Shown: positions 55,269 to 64,000, numbered from the stretch's first letter. The stretch is DNA of 64,000 nt from Pontibacter coccineus (GCF_030546575.1 NZ_JAUOTN010000007.1:124001-188000); one strand, 5' to 3'. Translations and numbers: made by a program. Notes: a model not told the origin generated them from the sequence alone.

Positions 55269-55697
55269 TTATCGAACTCGGGCTAAAATTAACCGACGAG
55301 AAAGCCAGTACGCTATATAAGCCATCGGGAGGTAGGCCACCGTCAGATCCAGCACCGTGAACCAGACAGGGGAGGGGAGCATCAGCACACTGGCTATACC
55401 TCCGGCCAGGAAAAAGAGCCCGATGGCCATGGCAAACTTAAACCTGTGCGTAGCCGCAATCGTGGCGGCCAGAAAAGCGCCTGCCAGCGTACCCAGTGCA
55501 TGGGCCAGAAAGGGAAACAAAAAGTGCTTCGGCTCAAACAAATGCATGGTCGCTTGCAGGCCTTCTGTGGTGGTGACATCAGCCCCGTTTGGCGGCGGAA
55601 CAATAGAGCCACTCACCGAGATCAGGGTCATGTTGACCATACTGCCAACTATGATGCCTGCCACGACAGCCAGGATATTGCGAAGGATGGGGTGCAT
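55269..55697 (-). CDS. Four-TM hypothetical membrane protein
   Basis: This 142-residue unrecognised protein has about four TM helices: ILAVVAGIIVGSMVNMTLISV, FLAHALGTLAGAFLAATIA, MAIGLFFLAGGIASVLML and VLDLTVAYLPMAYIAYWLS. A polar loop (SIVPPPNGADVTTTE) lies between the first two. It is 62 bases downstream of the HipA-like start region, read in the same direction; linkage is uncertain. Confidence 0.72.
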   Translation of the reverse strand: MHPILRNILAVVAGIIVGSMVNMTLISVSGSIVPPPNGADVTTTEGLQATMHLFEPKHFLFPFLAHALGTLAGAFLAATIAATHRFKFAMAIGLFFLAGGIASVLMLPSPVWFTVLDLTVAYLPMAYIAYWLSRRLILARVR

Positions 55698-55773
55698 AGG
55701 GGGTGTGCTTATTTGAGGTATAGAAAAGGGACCAGGTCATTAAATTTTTGAAGGGCGACGTACAGCAGGGGCA

Positions 55774-56253
55774 TTAACGTAGGTATACGGCATGGAACAC
55801 GGCCAGCGGCGCCCGACGCCCCACGTTCAGCATCAGCGTGTCGCCGTGCAGGGTATAGTTGTCGGCTAGCTCCAACACCTTCAGAAACTCCCCTTCCTTT
55901 TCCACACCCGCACAGTACATCATGGTCGTCGCCATCCTCGAAAATCGGATCCGGTTGCCTTCAGAGAGGGCGTAAGTACCGTTCAGAACATTGCACCCAC
56001 CGTTTCCAGTTACCTTATTGCCCTCGGTATGGAGCACGAAATGTGCCTCGGTTTGCTGCCCTTCGGTCATGGTAACGGGATGGCCCTCCAGCTCAACCAG
56101 TTTCCAGCGTTTTTCGGTAATGGTCTGCTCCTGCTGTTCCATACCCGTAGTTTGGGCAGCGCTGCTGTTGGTAGTGTGGTCAGCCTTTTTGGCTGTGCTG
56201 CATCCGCTCAGGGTCAGAGCAAAAATAGAGGCAATAACAAGGTATTTCTTCAT
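55774..56253 (-). CDS. META-domain lipoprotein
   Basis: This 159-residue lipoprotein has the lipobox TLSGCST with the lipidated Cys at residue 18. A Gln/Thr-rich linker follows, then a META (HslJ-like) domain starting KRWKLVELEGHPV and including EGNKVTGNGGCNVLNGTYAL and MATTMMYCAGVEKEGEFLKVL. The GGCN and C-A-G-V-E signatures are typical. META proteins are envelope proteins of uncertain role, linked in some bacteria to stress or antibiotic resistance. Confidence 0.87.
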   Translation of the reverse strand: MKKYLVIASIFALTLSGCSTAKKADHTTNSSAAQTTGMEQQEQTITEKRWKLVELEGHPVTMTEGQQTEAHFVLHTEGNKVTGNGGCNVLNGTYALSEGNRIRFSRMATTMMYCAGVEKEGEFLKVLELADNYTLHGDTLMLNVGRRAPLAVFHAVYLR

Positions 56254-56309
56254 AGTGTAAATTGTTGTAATGTATTTTTAATAAGATGACTGTCTGCAGA
56301 AACGGACGG

Positions 56310-57200
56310 CTATACCTGTCTGTACCGGCCCAGGATTTTACGCAGTGAGATGTCGCCGGCATAAAAGGTGACCCCAATGCCGGACAAAAGGATCATGCCG
56401 CCGGCTATCATCCGCAGTGTAATTTGCTCGTCCAGGAACAGCCAGGCTAGAAACGAAGCCAGCAGTGCCTGGCTGAGCAGGCTCAGGGAGACGCGTGTGG
56501 CGCGCATGTGCTGCGTGGCGTAGCTCAGGAGTAGCCAGGCCACCAGCTGGCACAAGATACCCTGCACCAACAGCACCAGCCAGCCCACTTTCGAAAATCC
56601 GCTGAAAGGCTCGTTCAGTAGGTAGGACACCACACCCAGAAAAACAGAGGAGGAGAGCAGGTTGATCGTCATAAAGGAAAGGACCGACATGCGCTCCAAC
56701 ACATGTTTGCTCAGCAGGATATACACCGCATAGAAAATGCCTGACAGCACACCGAGCATAAAGGCCAGGTCGAAGCGCAGCTCCAGGAAAAACTCGAGAC
56801 CCACCAGAACCACCATACCCATCAGGGCAATCACCGTCCCGATCCAGAAGTTGCGCGCTGGCTTGTTTTCCAGAAACAGATAGGAGCCCACACCCACCCA
56901 CACCGGGGCCAGGTTGGTAAGCAGCGAGGCCTGCGTCGCGGTGGACTTTTGGATGGCGATGTTCCAAACGGCCACATCCGATGCGAAAAAGATACCCGAC
57001 AGCACGGCCAGCAACAGGATCGGAGTAGGCGGCATTTGGAGGCGCCTGGTCAGCAGCACATAGGGCAGGAGTAGCGCTGCCGCAATAGCCATCCGGTAGA
57101 AGGCCGATATCAACCCGGGTGTGAAGTTTAGTTTTACCAACACCGGGAAAATGGAGATGCATATAATGCCGATGAGCAGGGCGAGGCGCGGTTTTGTCAT
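56310..57200 (-). CDS. EamA/DMT family transporter
   Basis: This 296-residue inner-membrane permease has about ten hydrophobic helices arranged as two EamA repeats (SAFYRMAIAAALLLPYVLL near residue 30; GVLSGIFYAVYILLSKHVLE near residue 145; a C-terminal SLLSQALLASFLAWLFLDEQ). The family exports metabolites or drugs; the substrate is unknown. ATG 57200 is preferred to the upstream ATG at 57236, because a TACTTTTG promoter-like box lies between them. Confidence 0.88.
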   Translation of the reverse strand: MTKPRLALLIGIICISIFPVLVKLNFTPGLISAFYRMAIAAALLLPYVLLTRRLQMPPTPILLLAVLSGIFFASDVAVWNIAIQKSTATQASLLTNLAPVWVGVGSYLFLENKPARNFWIGTVIALMGMVVLVGLEFFLELRFDLAFMLGVLSGIFYAVYILLSKHVLERMSVLSFMTINLLSSSVFLGVVSYLLNEPFSGFSKVGWLVLLVQGILCQLVAWLLLSYATQHMRATRVSLSLLSQALLASFLAWLFLDEQITLRMIAGGMILLSGIGVTFYAGDISLRKILGRYRQV

Positions 57201-57223
57201 GTATTTAGGCGTTGGACTTCCTG

Positions 57224-57231
57224 CAAAAGTA
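57224..57231 (-). promoter_or_regulatory. Candidate -7 box of the EamA transporter gene
   Basis: TACTTTTG on the minus strand matches TAnnTTTG and ends 23 bases before the chosen ATG. It argues against the longer start. Confidence 0.45.
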
Positions 57232-57456
57232 TACAATTGCGTGCAGCCTCAGCTAGTCAACGCCTCTTTCTTGCTAAGGTCACAAAGTTTCCAAGGCAAG
57301 TATAAGGTATGGATTTCACATGTGTCCTGTTAGCAGCTTAAATCTTTATCATAGAAGCGATATTTCCACTTGTTTCTTCCCGTTTCATTTAAGGATTTCA
57401 ATTTCCCTTCTGCTGTCAGCCACCCAATATTCTATCGCCTTGATGAGAATAAAACA

Positions 57457-57493
57457 AAAAGAGCCCCTAAGCTTTTCGCCTAGGGGCTCTTTT
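57457..57493 (-). terminator. Terminator of the DUF779 gene
   Basis: Perfect 13-bp stem AAAAGAGCCCCTA / TAGGGGCTCTTTT (57457-57469 with 57481-57493) with T-runs on the leftward strand, 64 bases after the DUF779 stop. Confidence 0.85.
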
Positions 57494-57557
57494 CAGGTAT
57501 ACTATCCTCAAATCTCTCCCTGAAACATCTTCTCATGTGCATAACATACAGGGCGGA

Positions 57558-57908
57558 CTAGACTATTGCGGCATTTTCCTTTGGTATGAGCGCATGCGTT
57601 GTTATACTAAACGCCATGCCCAGCACAGTTTCCAGCGAGAAGCCGCCGCCCATGCCGGGAGCCGCATCTAACAGCAGTTGGGAGTACACGTAGTATTGGT
57701 TCTGTTCCTCGGATAGGTAGAATTCACATCCTTCCACCTCGCCGATCAGCACGTCGCGGGAGCCCGTTTTATATTCACATTTCTCGTAGCACATAGGCTG
57801 GGAGCCTTCACAGCAGCCGCCGCTCATGTAAAACATCAGCTCGCCGTAGCGCCCCTTCAGCTGGCTGATCACTTCTTTTGCTTTTTCAGTTACTAGTATC
57901 TTTTCCAT
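57558..57908 (-). CDS. DUF779 protein (aldehyde dehydrogenase-associated)
   Basis: This 116-residue DUF779 protein carries the cysteine motif FYMSGGCCEGSQPMCYEK (near residues 27-44) and the C-terminal GMGGGFSLETVLGMAFSITT. Family members are small and nearly always next to an aldehyde dehydrogenase gene, as here (75 bases downstream of it). The clustered Cys residues suggest metal or redox binding, but function is unproven. Confidence 0.92.
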   Translation of the reverse strand: MEKILVTEKAKEVISQLKGRYGELMFYMSGGCCEGSQPMCYEKCEYKTGSRDVLIGEVEGCEFYLSEEQNQYYVYSQLLLDAAPGMGGGFSLETVLGMAFSITTHALIPKENAAIV

Positions 57909-57930
57909 GTTTCTTGAATTTAAAAGGATA

Positions 57931-57962
57931 AAAAAATCACCTGAGGAAGCCCCAGGTGATTT
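57931..57962 (-). terminator. Terminator between aldehyde dehydrogenase and DUF779 genes
   Basis: Perfect 10-bp stem AAATCACCTG / CAGGTGATTT (57934-57943 with 57953-57962) followed leftward by a T-run. It may reduce but not abolish read-through into DUF779. Confidence 0.78.
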
Positions 57963-57983
57963 CAGGTTTATGACAAAATTTGA

Positions 57984-59543
57984 TTAAAAGAAACCTTGCT
58001 TCTTCTTGTCGTAGGATATCAGCATGTTCTTGGTCTGGCGATAATGGTCGAGCATCATCTTGTGGTTCTCTCGACCATAACCCGACTGCTTGTAGCCTCC
58101 AAACGGCGCGTGCGCCGGATAGGTATGGTACTGGTTCACCCAGACACGGCCAGCCTGTATGGCTCTCGGCACCTGGTACATCTCGTGTGCATCACGGGTC
58201 CAGACGCCTGCGCCCAGCCCGTAAATGGTGTCGTTCGCGATCTCAATGGCTTCTTCAGTCGTTTTAAAAGTCGTTAGACCCACCACCGGACCAAAGATCT
58301 CTTCCTGGAACACGCGCATCTTGTTGTGCCCTTTCAGAATGGTTGGCTGGATGTAATAACCATCCGCTAATTCACCTTCAAGCTTCTGCGCCTCACCGCC
58401 TACCAGCACTTCGGCTCCTTCTTCTTTACCAATCTTGATGTAGTTCAGGATCTTGTCGTATTGCGGCTTCGAAACCTGCGCCCCGATCATCGTCTCGCCA
58501 TCCAATGGGTTACCGGCTTTAATGGCTTTCACACGTTCGATCACGCGGGCCGTAAAGGCGTCGGCTATACTCTCGTGCACCAGAATTCGGGTTGGTGCGG
58601 AACAAATCTCCCCTTGGTTCAGGGCAAAGAAGGCGGCTCCTTCCAGCGCTTTGTCAAAGAACTCGTCGTCGGCTTCCATCACGGAAGGGAAGAAGATGTT
58701 CGGCGATTTGCCGCCCAGTTCCATCGTAGAAGGAATGATGTTTTCGGAGGCGTACTGCATGATCAGCTTACCTGTTGCCGTGGATCCGGTAAAGGCAAGC
58801 TTGCTGATCCTTGGGGAAGTACCCAGCGCTTTACCAACCTCTGCTCCAAAACCGTTCACCACGTTCAGCACGCCGGCTGGTAATACGTCAGTGAGCAGCT
58901 CTACCAGGGCCAATATACTCGTCGGGGTCTGCTCGGCCGGTTTCAGGACGATCGTGTTACCGGCAGCCAGGGCCGGGGCAATTTTCCAGGCGGCCATCAG
59001 CAGCGGGAAGTTCCAGGGAATGATCTGCCCTACCACCCCGATCGGTTCGTGCAGTACGATACTGACCGTGTCTTTGTCGTGCTCCGAAATGCCACCTTCC
59101 TCAGCGCGGATCACGCCGGCAAAGTAGCGGAAGTGGTCGACTACAAGCGGAAGGTCTGCTGCGCGCGTCTCACGGATCGGCTTACCGTTGTCTATGGTGT
59201 CGACTGTAGCCAGGTACTCCAGGTTATCTTCAATGGTCTGGGCTACCCGAAGCAATGTGTTACTACGGTCTTTGGCGGATGTCTTGCTCCATGTTGTAAA
59301 AGCCTCGTGTGCCGCATCCAGCGCCAGCTCCACGTCTTCTTTGGTAGAACGGGCTGCCTGCGCAAAAACTTTACCGTTGATGGGTGAAATGTTATCGAAG
59401 TATTCCCCCTTCACTGGTGGGACAAATTGCCCACCGATAAAGTTGTCGCGTGGTAGCTCTTTGCCTTTGAGTTGTGGGAATTTATATAATTTCTTCTCGG
59501 CTTTCCCGTTTTCTATTCTGGGTTCTAATACTGTAGTGCTCAT
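57984..59543 (-). CDS. Aldehyde dehydrogenase (acetaldehyde/ExaC-type)
   Basis: This 519-residue NAD-dependent aldehyde dehydrogenase of the ExaC/AldB group oxidises short-chain aldehydes. Motifs are [34 protein letters not shown] (near residue 172), [13 protein letters not shown] (near residue 250), [13 protein letters not shown] (catalytic Glu, near residue 272), [13 protein letters not shown] (nucleophile Cys, near residue 308), [13 protein letters not shown] and [16 protein letters not shown]. It is divergent from the AraC regulator and upstream of DUF779, the usual regulator-enzyme-DUF779 arrangement. Confidence 0.95.
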   Translation of the reverse strand: MSTTVLEPRIENGKAEKKLYKFPQLKGKELPRDNFIGGQFVPPVKGEYFDNISPINGKVFAQAARSTKEDVELALDAAHEAFTTWSKTSAKDRSNTLLRVAQTIEDNLEYLATVDTIDNGKPIRETRAADLPLVVDHFRYFAGVIRAEEGGISEHDKDTVSIVLHEPIGVVGQIIPWNFPLLMAAWKIAPALAAGNTIVLKPAEQTPTSILALVELLTDVLPAGVLNVVNGFGAEVGKALGTSPRISKLAFTGSTATGKLIMQYASENIIPSTMELGGKSPNIFFPSVMEADDEFFDKALEGAAFFALNQGEICSAPTRILVHESIADAFTARVIERVKAIKAGNPLDGETMIGAQVSKPQYDKILNYIKIGKEEGAEVLVGGEAQKLEGELADGYYIQPTILKGHNKMRVFQEEIFGPVVGLTTFKTTEEAIEIANDTIYGLGAGVWTRDAHEMYQVPRAIQAGRVWVNQYHTYPAHAPFGGYKQSGYGRENHKMMLDHYRQTKNMLISYDKKKQGFF

Positions 59544-59614
59544 AATTTTATATCTTTAAATGTGTTTGAATGTATATATTTAAGTGCGGCATGCCACTGT
59601 CTCTGCATCTGTTA

Positions 59615-59622
59615 CAAATTTA
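59615..59622 (-). promoter_or_regulatory. Candidate -7 box of the aldehyde dehydrogenase gene
   Basis: TAAATTTG on the minus strand is an exact TAnnTTTG match 71 bases upstream of the ATG, in the 227-base spacer shared with the divergent AraC gene. The spacer holds no other gene. Confidence 0.4.
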
Positions 59623-59770
59623 CAACAATACCAGGCGCAGGGGGTAGTACAGACTACCCATAAGGTAGGACAAAAGGGAAATAGTCAAGAAATAGCAAGG
59701 TATAGCTTAGGAGCAGGCGCGAGAGTAAGGCCGGGCTAACAATAAAATTTTATGTAACAACTGATAGCCT

Positions 59771-60604
59771 ATGAACCCGGAAAAGGACCTGTTTTTTATA
59801 AGCCCGCTAGATGCCCCGCTACAGGTATATTTCGAAAACCCTGAAAGGGAAGATTACTTTGAAATTGCCTGGCTGAAGGATGAGGAGCCCATTCATTTTA
59901 TAAAAGAGGGTGCCCCCCGTATCAAAGGGGACTGGCTATACCTAATTCCGGCTAACCGCACTCCCCGTCCCCGGAAAACCGGCAAAAAAGGGATGCTGGT
60001 TGCCTTTCATAAATCGGTGCTGGACTATGAGGTCAAAGAATTTACGCTGGACGTGATCAGGCTTTTTCTGGGCAAAGGAACTGGTAGTTTCTCTACCATC
60101 TTGCTGGAAGAGGACATGGTCGTTACGCTGGAGAGCCTCCTCTGGATCATAAAAGACGAGTACGAGCAGCAGCAAAAGAATTTCCTGGTGCTCAAAACCC
60201 TGCTGAAGGCATTTCTATTGAAGCTGATGCAGTATAAAACGCAGACCTTGACAAGACAGGGGCTGCATGAGAAGCGGGTCTACCATTTCCTGCTGCTGCT
60301 GGAGCATCACTTCAGGGAAGAGAAATCGGTAACATTTTACGCTGATAAACTCAGCATCACACCCAAACGCCTCAACCAGATACTGAAGCAGAAAACCGGG
60401 AAAACAATTACGCAGCTGCTGCAGGAACGCCTGGTGGTGGAGGCCAAGCAGGAACTCGTCCTAAGCGCAAAGAACATACAGGAAATTGGCTACAGCCTTG
60501 GTTTTGATGACAGGTCGTATTTCAGCAGGTTCTTCAAAAAAATGACAGGACAGACGCCGGAGCAATTCCAGAAACAGGCAAAAGAGCGGATTTTTCCTGT
60601 TTAA
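59771..60604 (+). CDS. AraC family transcriptional regulator
   Basis: This 277-residue DNA-binding protein has an N-terminal cupin-like effector domain (about residues 1-150, EDYFEIAWLKDEEPIHFIKEG). Two helix-turn-helix motifs are at the C-terminus (SVTFYADKLSITPKRLNQILKQKTGK and ITQLLQERLVVEAKQELV, then IQEIGYSLGFDDRSYFSRFFKKMTGQTPEQF). Its location opposite the aldehyde dehydrogenase gene suggests it activates that gene and DUF779; effector unknown. Confidence 0.93.
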   Translation: MNPEKDLFFISPLDAPLQVYFENPEREDYFEIAWLKDEEPIHFIKEGAPRIKGDWLYLIPANRTPRPRKTGKKGMLVAFHKSVLDYEVKEFTLDVIRLFLGKGTGSFSTILLEEDMVVTLESLLWIIKDEYEQQQKNFLVLKTLLKAFLLKLMQYKTQTLTRQGLHEKRVYHFLLLLEHHFREEKSVTFYADKLSITPKRLNQILKQKTGKTITQLLQERLVVEAKQELVLSAKNIQEIGYSLGFDDRSYFSRFFKKMTGQTPEQFQKQAKERIFPV

Positions 60605-60658
60605 CGGCTTATATCTAAGGAGGGCAAGGCGTAGCCGGAGTATAGCCTAGGTGCCTGG

Positions 60659-61243
60659 CTATGGGTAGAAATTCTTTATTTTTTCAACCCACTCTATATT
60701 CCCATGGGCGTATCTGATTGAGTTTGCCAGCCAGGCCCGGGCCGCTTTATTCAAATCCGGAAGTACTCTCCGTAAATCATCTGAATCTTTTGGCCTGTTA
60801 TCCTTAGATTTATAAAGCAGAACAATCTCAGGGGAGAGGATTGGGATTCCGCGACTGGATTTTATAATGGTAGCCTCAAGCGGGTAAGTTACGTGGAGGT
60901 CTCTTCTGTATTTCCATAGTCCATCTACAGCCTCATTCAGAAGAATTTCAATCTGGTGTCCAGCACCATCCATGCCATAGACCTCATGCACGGGTAGTTC
61001 CAGGTATTCGCCCTTGTCCCAGTTGACTAACTGGCCCAAGCTACTGATGTAGCTGAAACTCCAGTTGCGCAGGTAATGCTTGAATGATAGTTGCTCCCGC
61101 CGAAGGATAGCAATCTCAACATCTTGATGTTCTCTTGTTTCCCTGTCCAAAAACAAATCAATAGCCCAGCCCCCGGCAATTCCCCATTATCCGGTATAGT
61201 TTTTTAAAATCTCATTTACCTTTTTGGGCGCTTCAAATTCCAT
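60659..61243 (-). pseudogene. Nucleotidyltransferase-like gene with an in-frame stop codon
   Basis: The frame continues upstream of the apparent start. From ATG 61243 it reads MEFEAPKKVNEILKNYTG, then TAA (codon 19, 61187-61189), then WGIAGGWAIDLFLDRET and REHQDVEIAILRREQLSF. The GGWAxDLFL...TREHxDxEI block is the nucleotidyltransferase (aminoglycoside-adenylyltransferase-like) active-site pattern (metal Asp pair), so the real protein must start before the stop. Initiation from a later codon would lose GGW. The remaining 165 codons are intact. It is either a recent nonsense pseudogene or a sequencing or read-through artefact. Confidence 0.75.
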
Positions 61244-61497
61244 TGAACTAACGTCTATTGCCTATAACGTTTGTGTGTCTGCAGTGGTGGGCTCCCGAAG
61301 CCGTTTCCTGTCCCATGAAACCAACGTAGAAAGAAGATAAAAAAAATATAGCTTAACTTCACCGCACCATGACGGGGAGATTTTGTTAGCAACATGTGCC
61401 CTTCTTTTCGCAACTTGTAGTCAGTCGTCATGGTGTCGCGGAATAGAGTTGATTATCACGCCATCGACATAACCTGCCAATGCATGTTTCACCTTTT

Positions 61498-63831
61498 TTA
61501 CTCTGCTTTTAAAACATTTACAGGTTCTATTTGCGTTGCTCGAATGGTTTGGGACAGCACAGTCAGCAGCCCAACTAGGGCAACCAAACCAAAGCCTATA
61601 CTTACATTTATAAAACTTAGATCAACCAGATTGCTGCCTATATCTTGTCTAATTAAATCACCGCCAAATAAGCCAGCCGGAACACCGATAAGTCCGGCAA
61701 TCAGGATAAGAATGCCGAAATTTTTGGTAACTATCCACACCAATTCTTTATTGCTTGCTCCCAACACTTTTCTTATACCCAGTTCCTTAACGCGTGTTTC
61801 TACGGAGTAACTGGCTATTCCTAAAATGCCCAGACCAGCTATTATCATAACCATAAGGGCTAAGCCTCCAAAAATCTCCATTTCTCCACTGATTTTCTCT
61901 GGATACCGGTACTCTTTTAAGTTATAAAGATTTGCTGTTTTTTCAGGAAAATGGTTTTTCCATAAGGATTGAATGGCTTCGGTCACTTCCAGTTCTGTAT
62001 TTGGCTTTATTTTTATGGTCAATGAGGCTATTTCACTAGGCAAATACCGATATATTAGAGGACGTTGTTCGCCAATTATTTCATTAGGCATGATGCCAAT
62101 AACCTGTACATTGGCAAAGTCCAGCAATAGCGTTTGGCCCACTAAAGTCTCCGATTCAGACCTTATTAATTTTGCGGCAGCTTCATTCACCAACACATAT
62201 TGCTCCATATTCTGCGGCATAATAGTAGGGAAATTTTGGCCCGATTTTAAGCTGATACCTTCTGTTTCAATTATTTTGGGGTCAATGCTTACGTTATACA
62301 TTTCCAGAGTTTTATCTTTTAATGTTACAGAAGATTTGCCCAATTTCATCGGTTCATAAAACCAGTTAGTTGCCAAAGTCGTTTCTACCTGGCTTAACTG
62401 GCTTATTTCGTTTTGCAGGTTTTTATAATTTTCACCCTTTAAATCAAGTGTCAGCACATGGGGTGACACGGTTGAGTTAATGATGGCGTTGTTTTTTCTA
62501 TCGTAATCAGCTACTATGACAACCAATATCATCAGCATGATGGTCACTGAAAACTGTACGACAATCAAAGCTTTGTAAACAGCAATACTCTGGAACAGCT
62601 TAATATTCTTCATTTTACGCAAAACCTGTATAGGCTGAAACGCTGACAACAGCCAGGACGGGAGTGCCCCTGCGACTATGCCTGTGATAACTGCGTAGGT
62701 CAACAGGCCTAAAATTAAGGTTGTGTCATAGGAAAACGCCGTATCCATTTCGGGTATGTAGTGCGTTAAAATTTCAACACATGGCATTGTAAACAACAAA
62801 GCTAATAGCGAAACAAGGGTTGACTCCATTAAAAACTGACCGATAATTTGCCTTCTTGTGGCACCTAGCGTTTTGCGAATTCCTACTTCCCGCGCTCGGG
62901 AGAAGGCGCGCGCCAATGTCAAGCTGATGTAGTTGAAAGCAGATAAAAGAGTTAAGGCTAGAATTAAAAACAGCTGTATTTTTATGCCCGTCCAATCGGT
63001 GCCTGCATCGCGGTCATTTTTAATGTCGTTGTTTCGGGGGGTAATAGCCTCTATGGGCTGTGCCGAAAACTGAAGATTGCTCTTATCCAATTTCTGATTA
63101 TAGTTTTGGAGGGTTGTATTGAGCTGCGTCAAATCATCTTCTGATTTCAAACGTGCATAAATCGCTGTACTCTTAAAGTCTCCCCAATTTTGTGAACTAT
63201 TAAGGATTGCTCCTTTTTTTTCCAGCATTTCGGCAGCATTCATAGAAAGCATTGCCTCAATAGGTAGATGTGTTTTTAAAGGTGGGTCCTGGATAATTCC
63301 CGCAACGGTATATGGACCTAACTTTTCAAACTGAACAGTTTGTCCTAAAGCATTGGCGTCGCCAAATATCTTTTCTGCAGTGCTTTCAGTTAAAAAAAGG
63401 GAAGTGGGACTATTGGTAAGGCTTTGTGCATTGCCTGACAACAATTTAAAGCCAAAAACATCAAAAAAAGAAGGCTCTGAAAATTTAATGTCAATAGGCA
63501 CATCGCCTCCGTCGGTTTGCAAATTATGTTTTCCTGCCAGACGTACTTTTACCATTTTTTCAACAAAGGAGATATTTTCTATTTGAGGCGCCAACGGCAA
63601 TGGAGCTGTTGCCCATTTGGTTTGTTCCACCTCATTTGTTTCCTGCGTGAGTATCCGCACTATTTGATCTAATTTCGGATGAAAATGATCTGTATCGTGA
63701 CTGGCTTTTAGGCCTGTAAAGAGAACAACACCAACCGCCATACTCAGTGACAAGCTCAGTATATTGACTAATGAAAAAAGTTTGTTTTTCCAGAGTATCC
63801 GGATGGCGATTTTCAGATTGTTCTTTAACAT
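61498..63831 (-). CDS. MacB/FtsX-type ABC transporter permease
   Basis: This 777-residue inner-membrane permease of the Bacteroidota duplicated MacB_PCD-FtsX type has an N-terminal helix (LFSLVNILSLSLSMAVGVVLF), a periplasmic MacB core (about residues 50-230), and three FtsX helices from QLFLILALTLLSAFNYISLTLARA with REVGIRKTLGATRRQIIGQF. It has a second N-terminal helix (KALIVVQFSVTIMLMILVVIV), a second periplasmic domain, and a final FtsX block with RVKELGIRKVLGASNKELVW. The cognate ATPase is not in the window. These genes often sit under a sigma-54-dependent response regulator; the promoter here fits. Confidence 0.92.
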   Translation of the reverse strand: MLKNNLKIAIRILWKNKLFSLVNILSLSLSMAVGVVLFTGLKASHDTDHFHPKLDQIVRILTQETNEVEQTKWATAPLPLAPQIENISFVEKMVKVRLAGKHNLQTDGGDVPIDIKFSEPSFFDVFGFKLLSGNAQSLTNSPTSLFLTESTAEKIFGDANALGQTVQFEKLGPYTVAGIIQDPPLKTHLPIEAMLSMNAAEMLEKKGAILNSSQNWGDFKSTAIYARLKSEDDLTQLNTTLQNYNQKLDKSNLQFSAQPIEAITPRNNDIKNDRDAGTDWTGIKIQLFLILALTLLSAFNYISLTLARAFSRAREVGIRKTLGATRRQIIGQFLMESTLVSLLALLFTMPCVEILTHYIPEMDTAFSYDTTLILGLLTYAVITGIVAGALPSWLLSAFQPIQVLRKMKNIKLFQSIAVYKALIVVQFSVTIMLMILVVIVADYDRKNNAIINSTVSPHVLTLDLKGENYKNLQNEISQLSQVETTLATNWFYEPMKLGKSSVTLKDKTLEMYNVSIDPKIIETEGISLKSGQNFPTIMPQNMEQYVLVNEAAAKLIRSESETLVGQTLLLDFANVQVIGIMPNEIIGEQRPLIYRYLPSEIASLTIKIKPNTELEVTEAIQSLWKNHFPEKTANLYNLKEYRYPEKISGEMEIFGGLALMVMIIAGLGILGIASYSVETRVKELGIRKVLGASNKELVWIVTKNFGILILIAGLIGVPAGLFGGDLIRQDIGSNLVDLSFINVSIGFGLVALVGLLTVLSQTIRATQIEPVNVLKAE

Positions 63832-63897
63832 GACATATAGTGCTGATTCTTAATGAAAAAGGGGCAGTTACTGAGTGAGATTCGTATCAGTTCTATT

Positions 63898-63913
63898 GGC
63901 AAAATTGGTTCCA
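63898..63913 (-). promoter_or_regulatory. Sigma-54 (RpoN) promoter of the MacB/FtsX-like permease gene
   Basis: Minus strand TGGAACCAATTTTGCC gives the invariant GG and GC separated by exactly 10 bases (GG at 63912-63911, GC at 63900-63899), matching -24/-12 architecture TGGnAnn-N4-TTGC. The -12 element is about 68 bases upstream of the ATG at 63831. Confidence 0.72.
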
Positions 63914-63962
63914 GAATACAAGAGTTTAATTATCAATATTTTAGATAATTACTAATGAAACA

Positions 63963-63997
63963 CTGTTCGATTTCGGACATTTGACTGTTCGATTTGA
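63963..63997. promoter_or_regulatory. Tandem TGTTCG sites upstream of the sigma-54 promoter
   Basis: ACTGTTCGATTT occurs twice, with starts 22 bases apart (TGTTCG at 63964 and 63986). The first copy is part of an inverted repeat TGTTCG-ATTT-CGGACA (63964-63979, one mismatch). Position about 50-90 bases upstream of -24 fits an enhancer for a sigma-54 activator. The second site is probably cut by the window edge. Confidence 0.5.
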
Positions 63998-64000
63998 TAC

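Overview
The window looks like a chromosomal stretch of a Bacteroidota bacterium, most likely a Cytophagales member close to Pontibacter or Hymenobacter. This is inferred from protein families (GyrB, TIGR02587/TIGR02588 pair, DUF779-aldehyde dehydrogenase module, MacB/FtsX permease behind a sigma-54 promoter), from candidate TAnnTTTG -7 boxes, and from the scarcity of strong Shine-Dalgarno sites. No rRNA, tRNA, CRISPR array, transposase or integrase was recognised.

Layout. 1-4.6 kb: 3' part of gyrB, then three AT-rich orphan genes, each followed by a related ~60-bp hairpin element (a possible gene-cassette array). 4.6-13.7 kb: a CPBP protease, a DUF302 lipoprotein, a decayed outer-membrane barrel gene, ppk1 and ppx (polyphosphate synthesis and breakdown, convergent around a repeat block), an M23 peptidase, an L,D-transpeptidase-like protein and a thioredoxin-fold protein. 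14.0-35.0 kb: a glycogen/trehalose locus. The leftward set treZ - GH57 - treY - malQ faces away from the rightward set glgE - treS/maltokinase fusion - glgB, and a trehalose-6-phosphate synthase/phosphatase fusion follows. Three trehalose routes (TreYZ, TreS, OtsAB) and the GlgE maltose-1-phosphate route to alpha-glucan therefore sit together. 35.1-37.1 kb: xseB-xseA. 38.0-42.7 kb: glyoxylate shunt (aceB, aceA) with a divergent ScfR/RamB-type regulator. 42.8-49.3 kb: CNNM/CBS membrane protein, class-3-like aldehyde dehydrogenase, HMG-CoA lyase-like plus LutA-like pair, and tandem small barrel proteins. 49.9-53.4 kb: an operon with TIGR02587, TIGR02588 and a cyanophycinase. 53.4-57.2 kb: TPR protein, DUF3037/HipA-kinase pair, META-domain lipoprotein, EamA transporter. 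57.5-60.6 kb: DUF779, aldehyde dehydrogenase and a divergent AraC regulator. 60.6-64.0 kb: a nucleotidyltransferase gene with an in-frame stop and a MacB/FtsX-type permease with a good sigma-54 promoter.

At the whole-window scale, AGGTATA/TATACCT is strongly over-represented in genes and spacers alike. Three mosaic intergenic repeat blocks (about 9.0-9.6, 30.9-31.8 and 37.3-38.0 kb) share the same modules. The most unusual items are the cassette-like array, the iterated heptamer, an AT-hook extension on the glycogen branching enzyme, a Glu in place of the phosphatase nucleophile in the OtsA-OtsB fusion, and covarying hairpins in the dispersed repeats.
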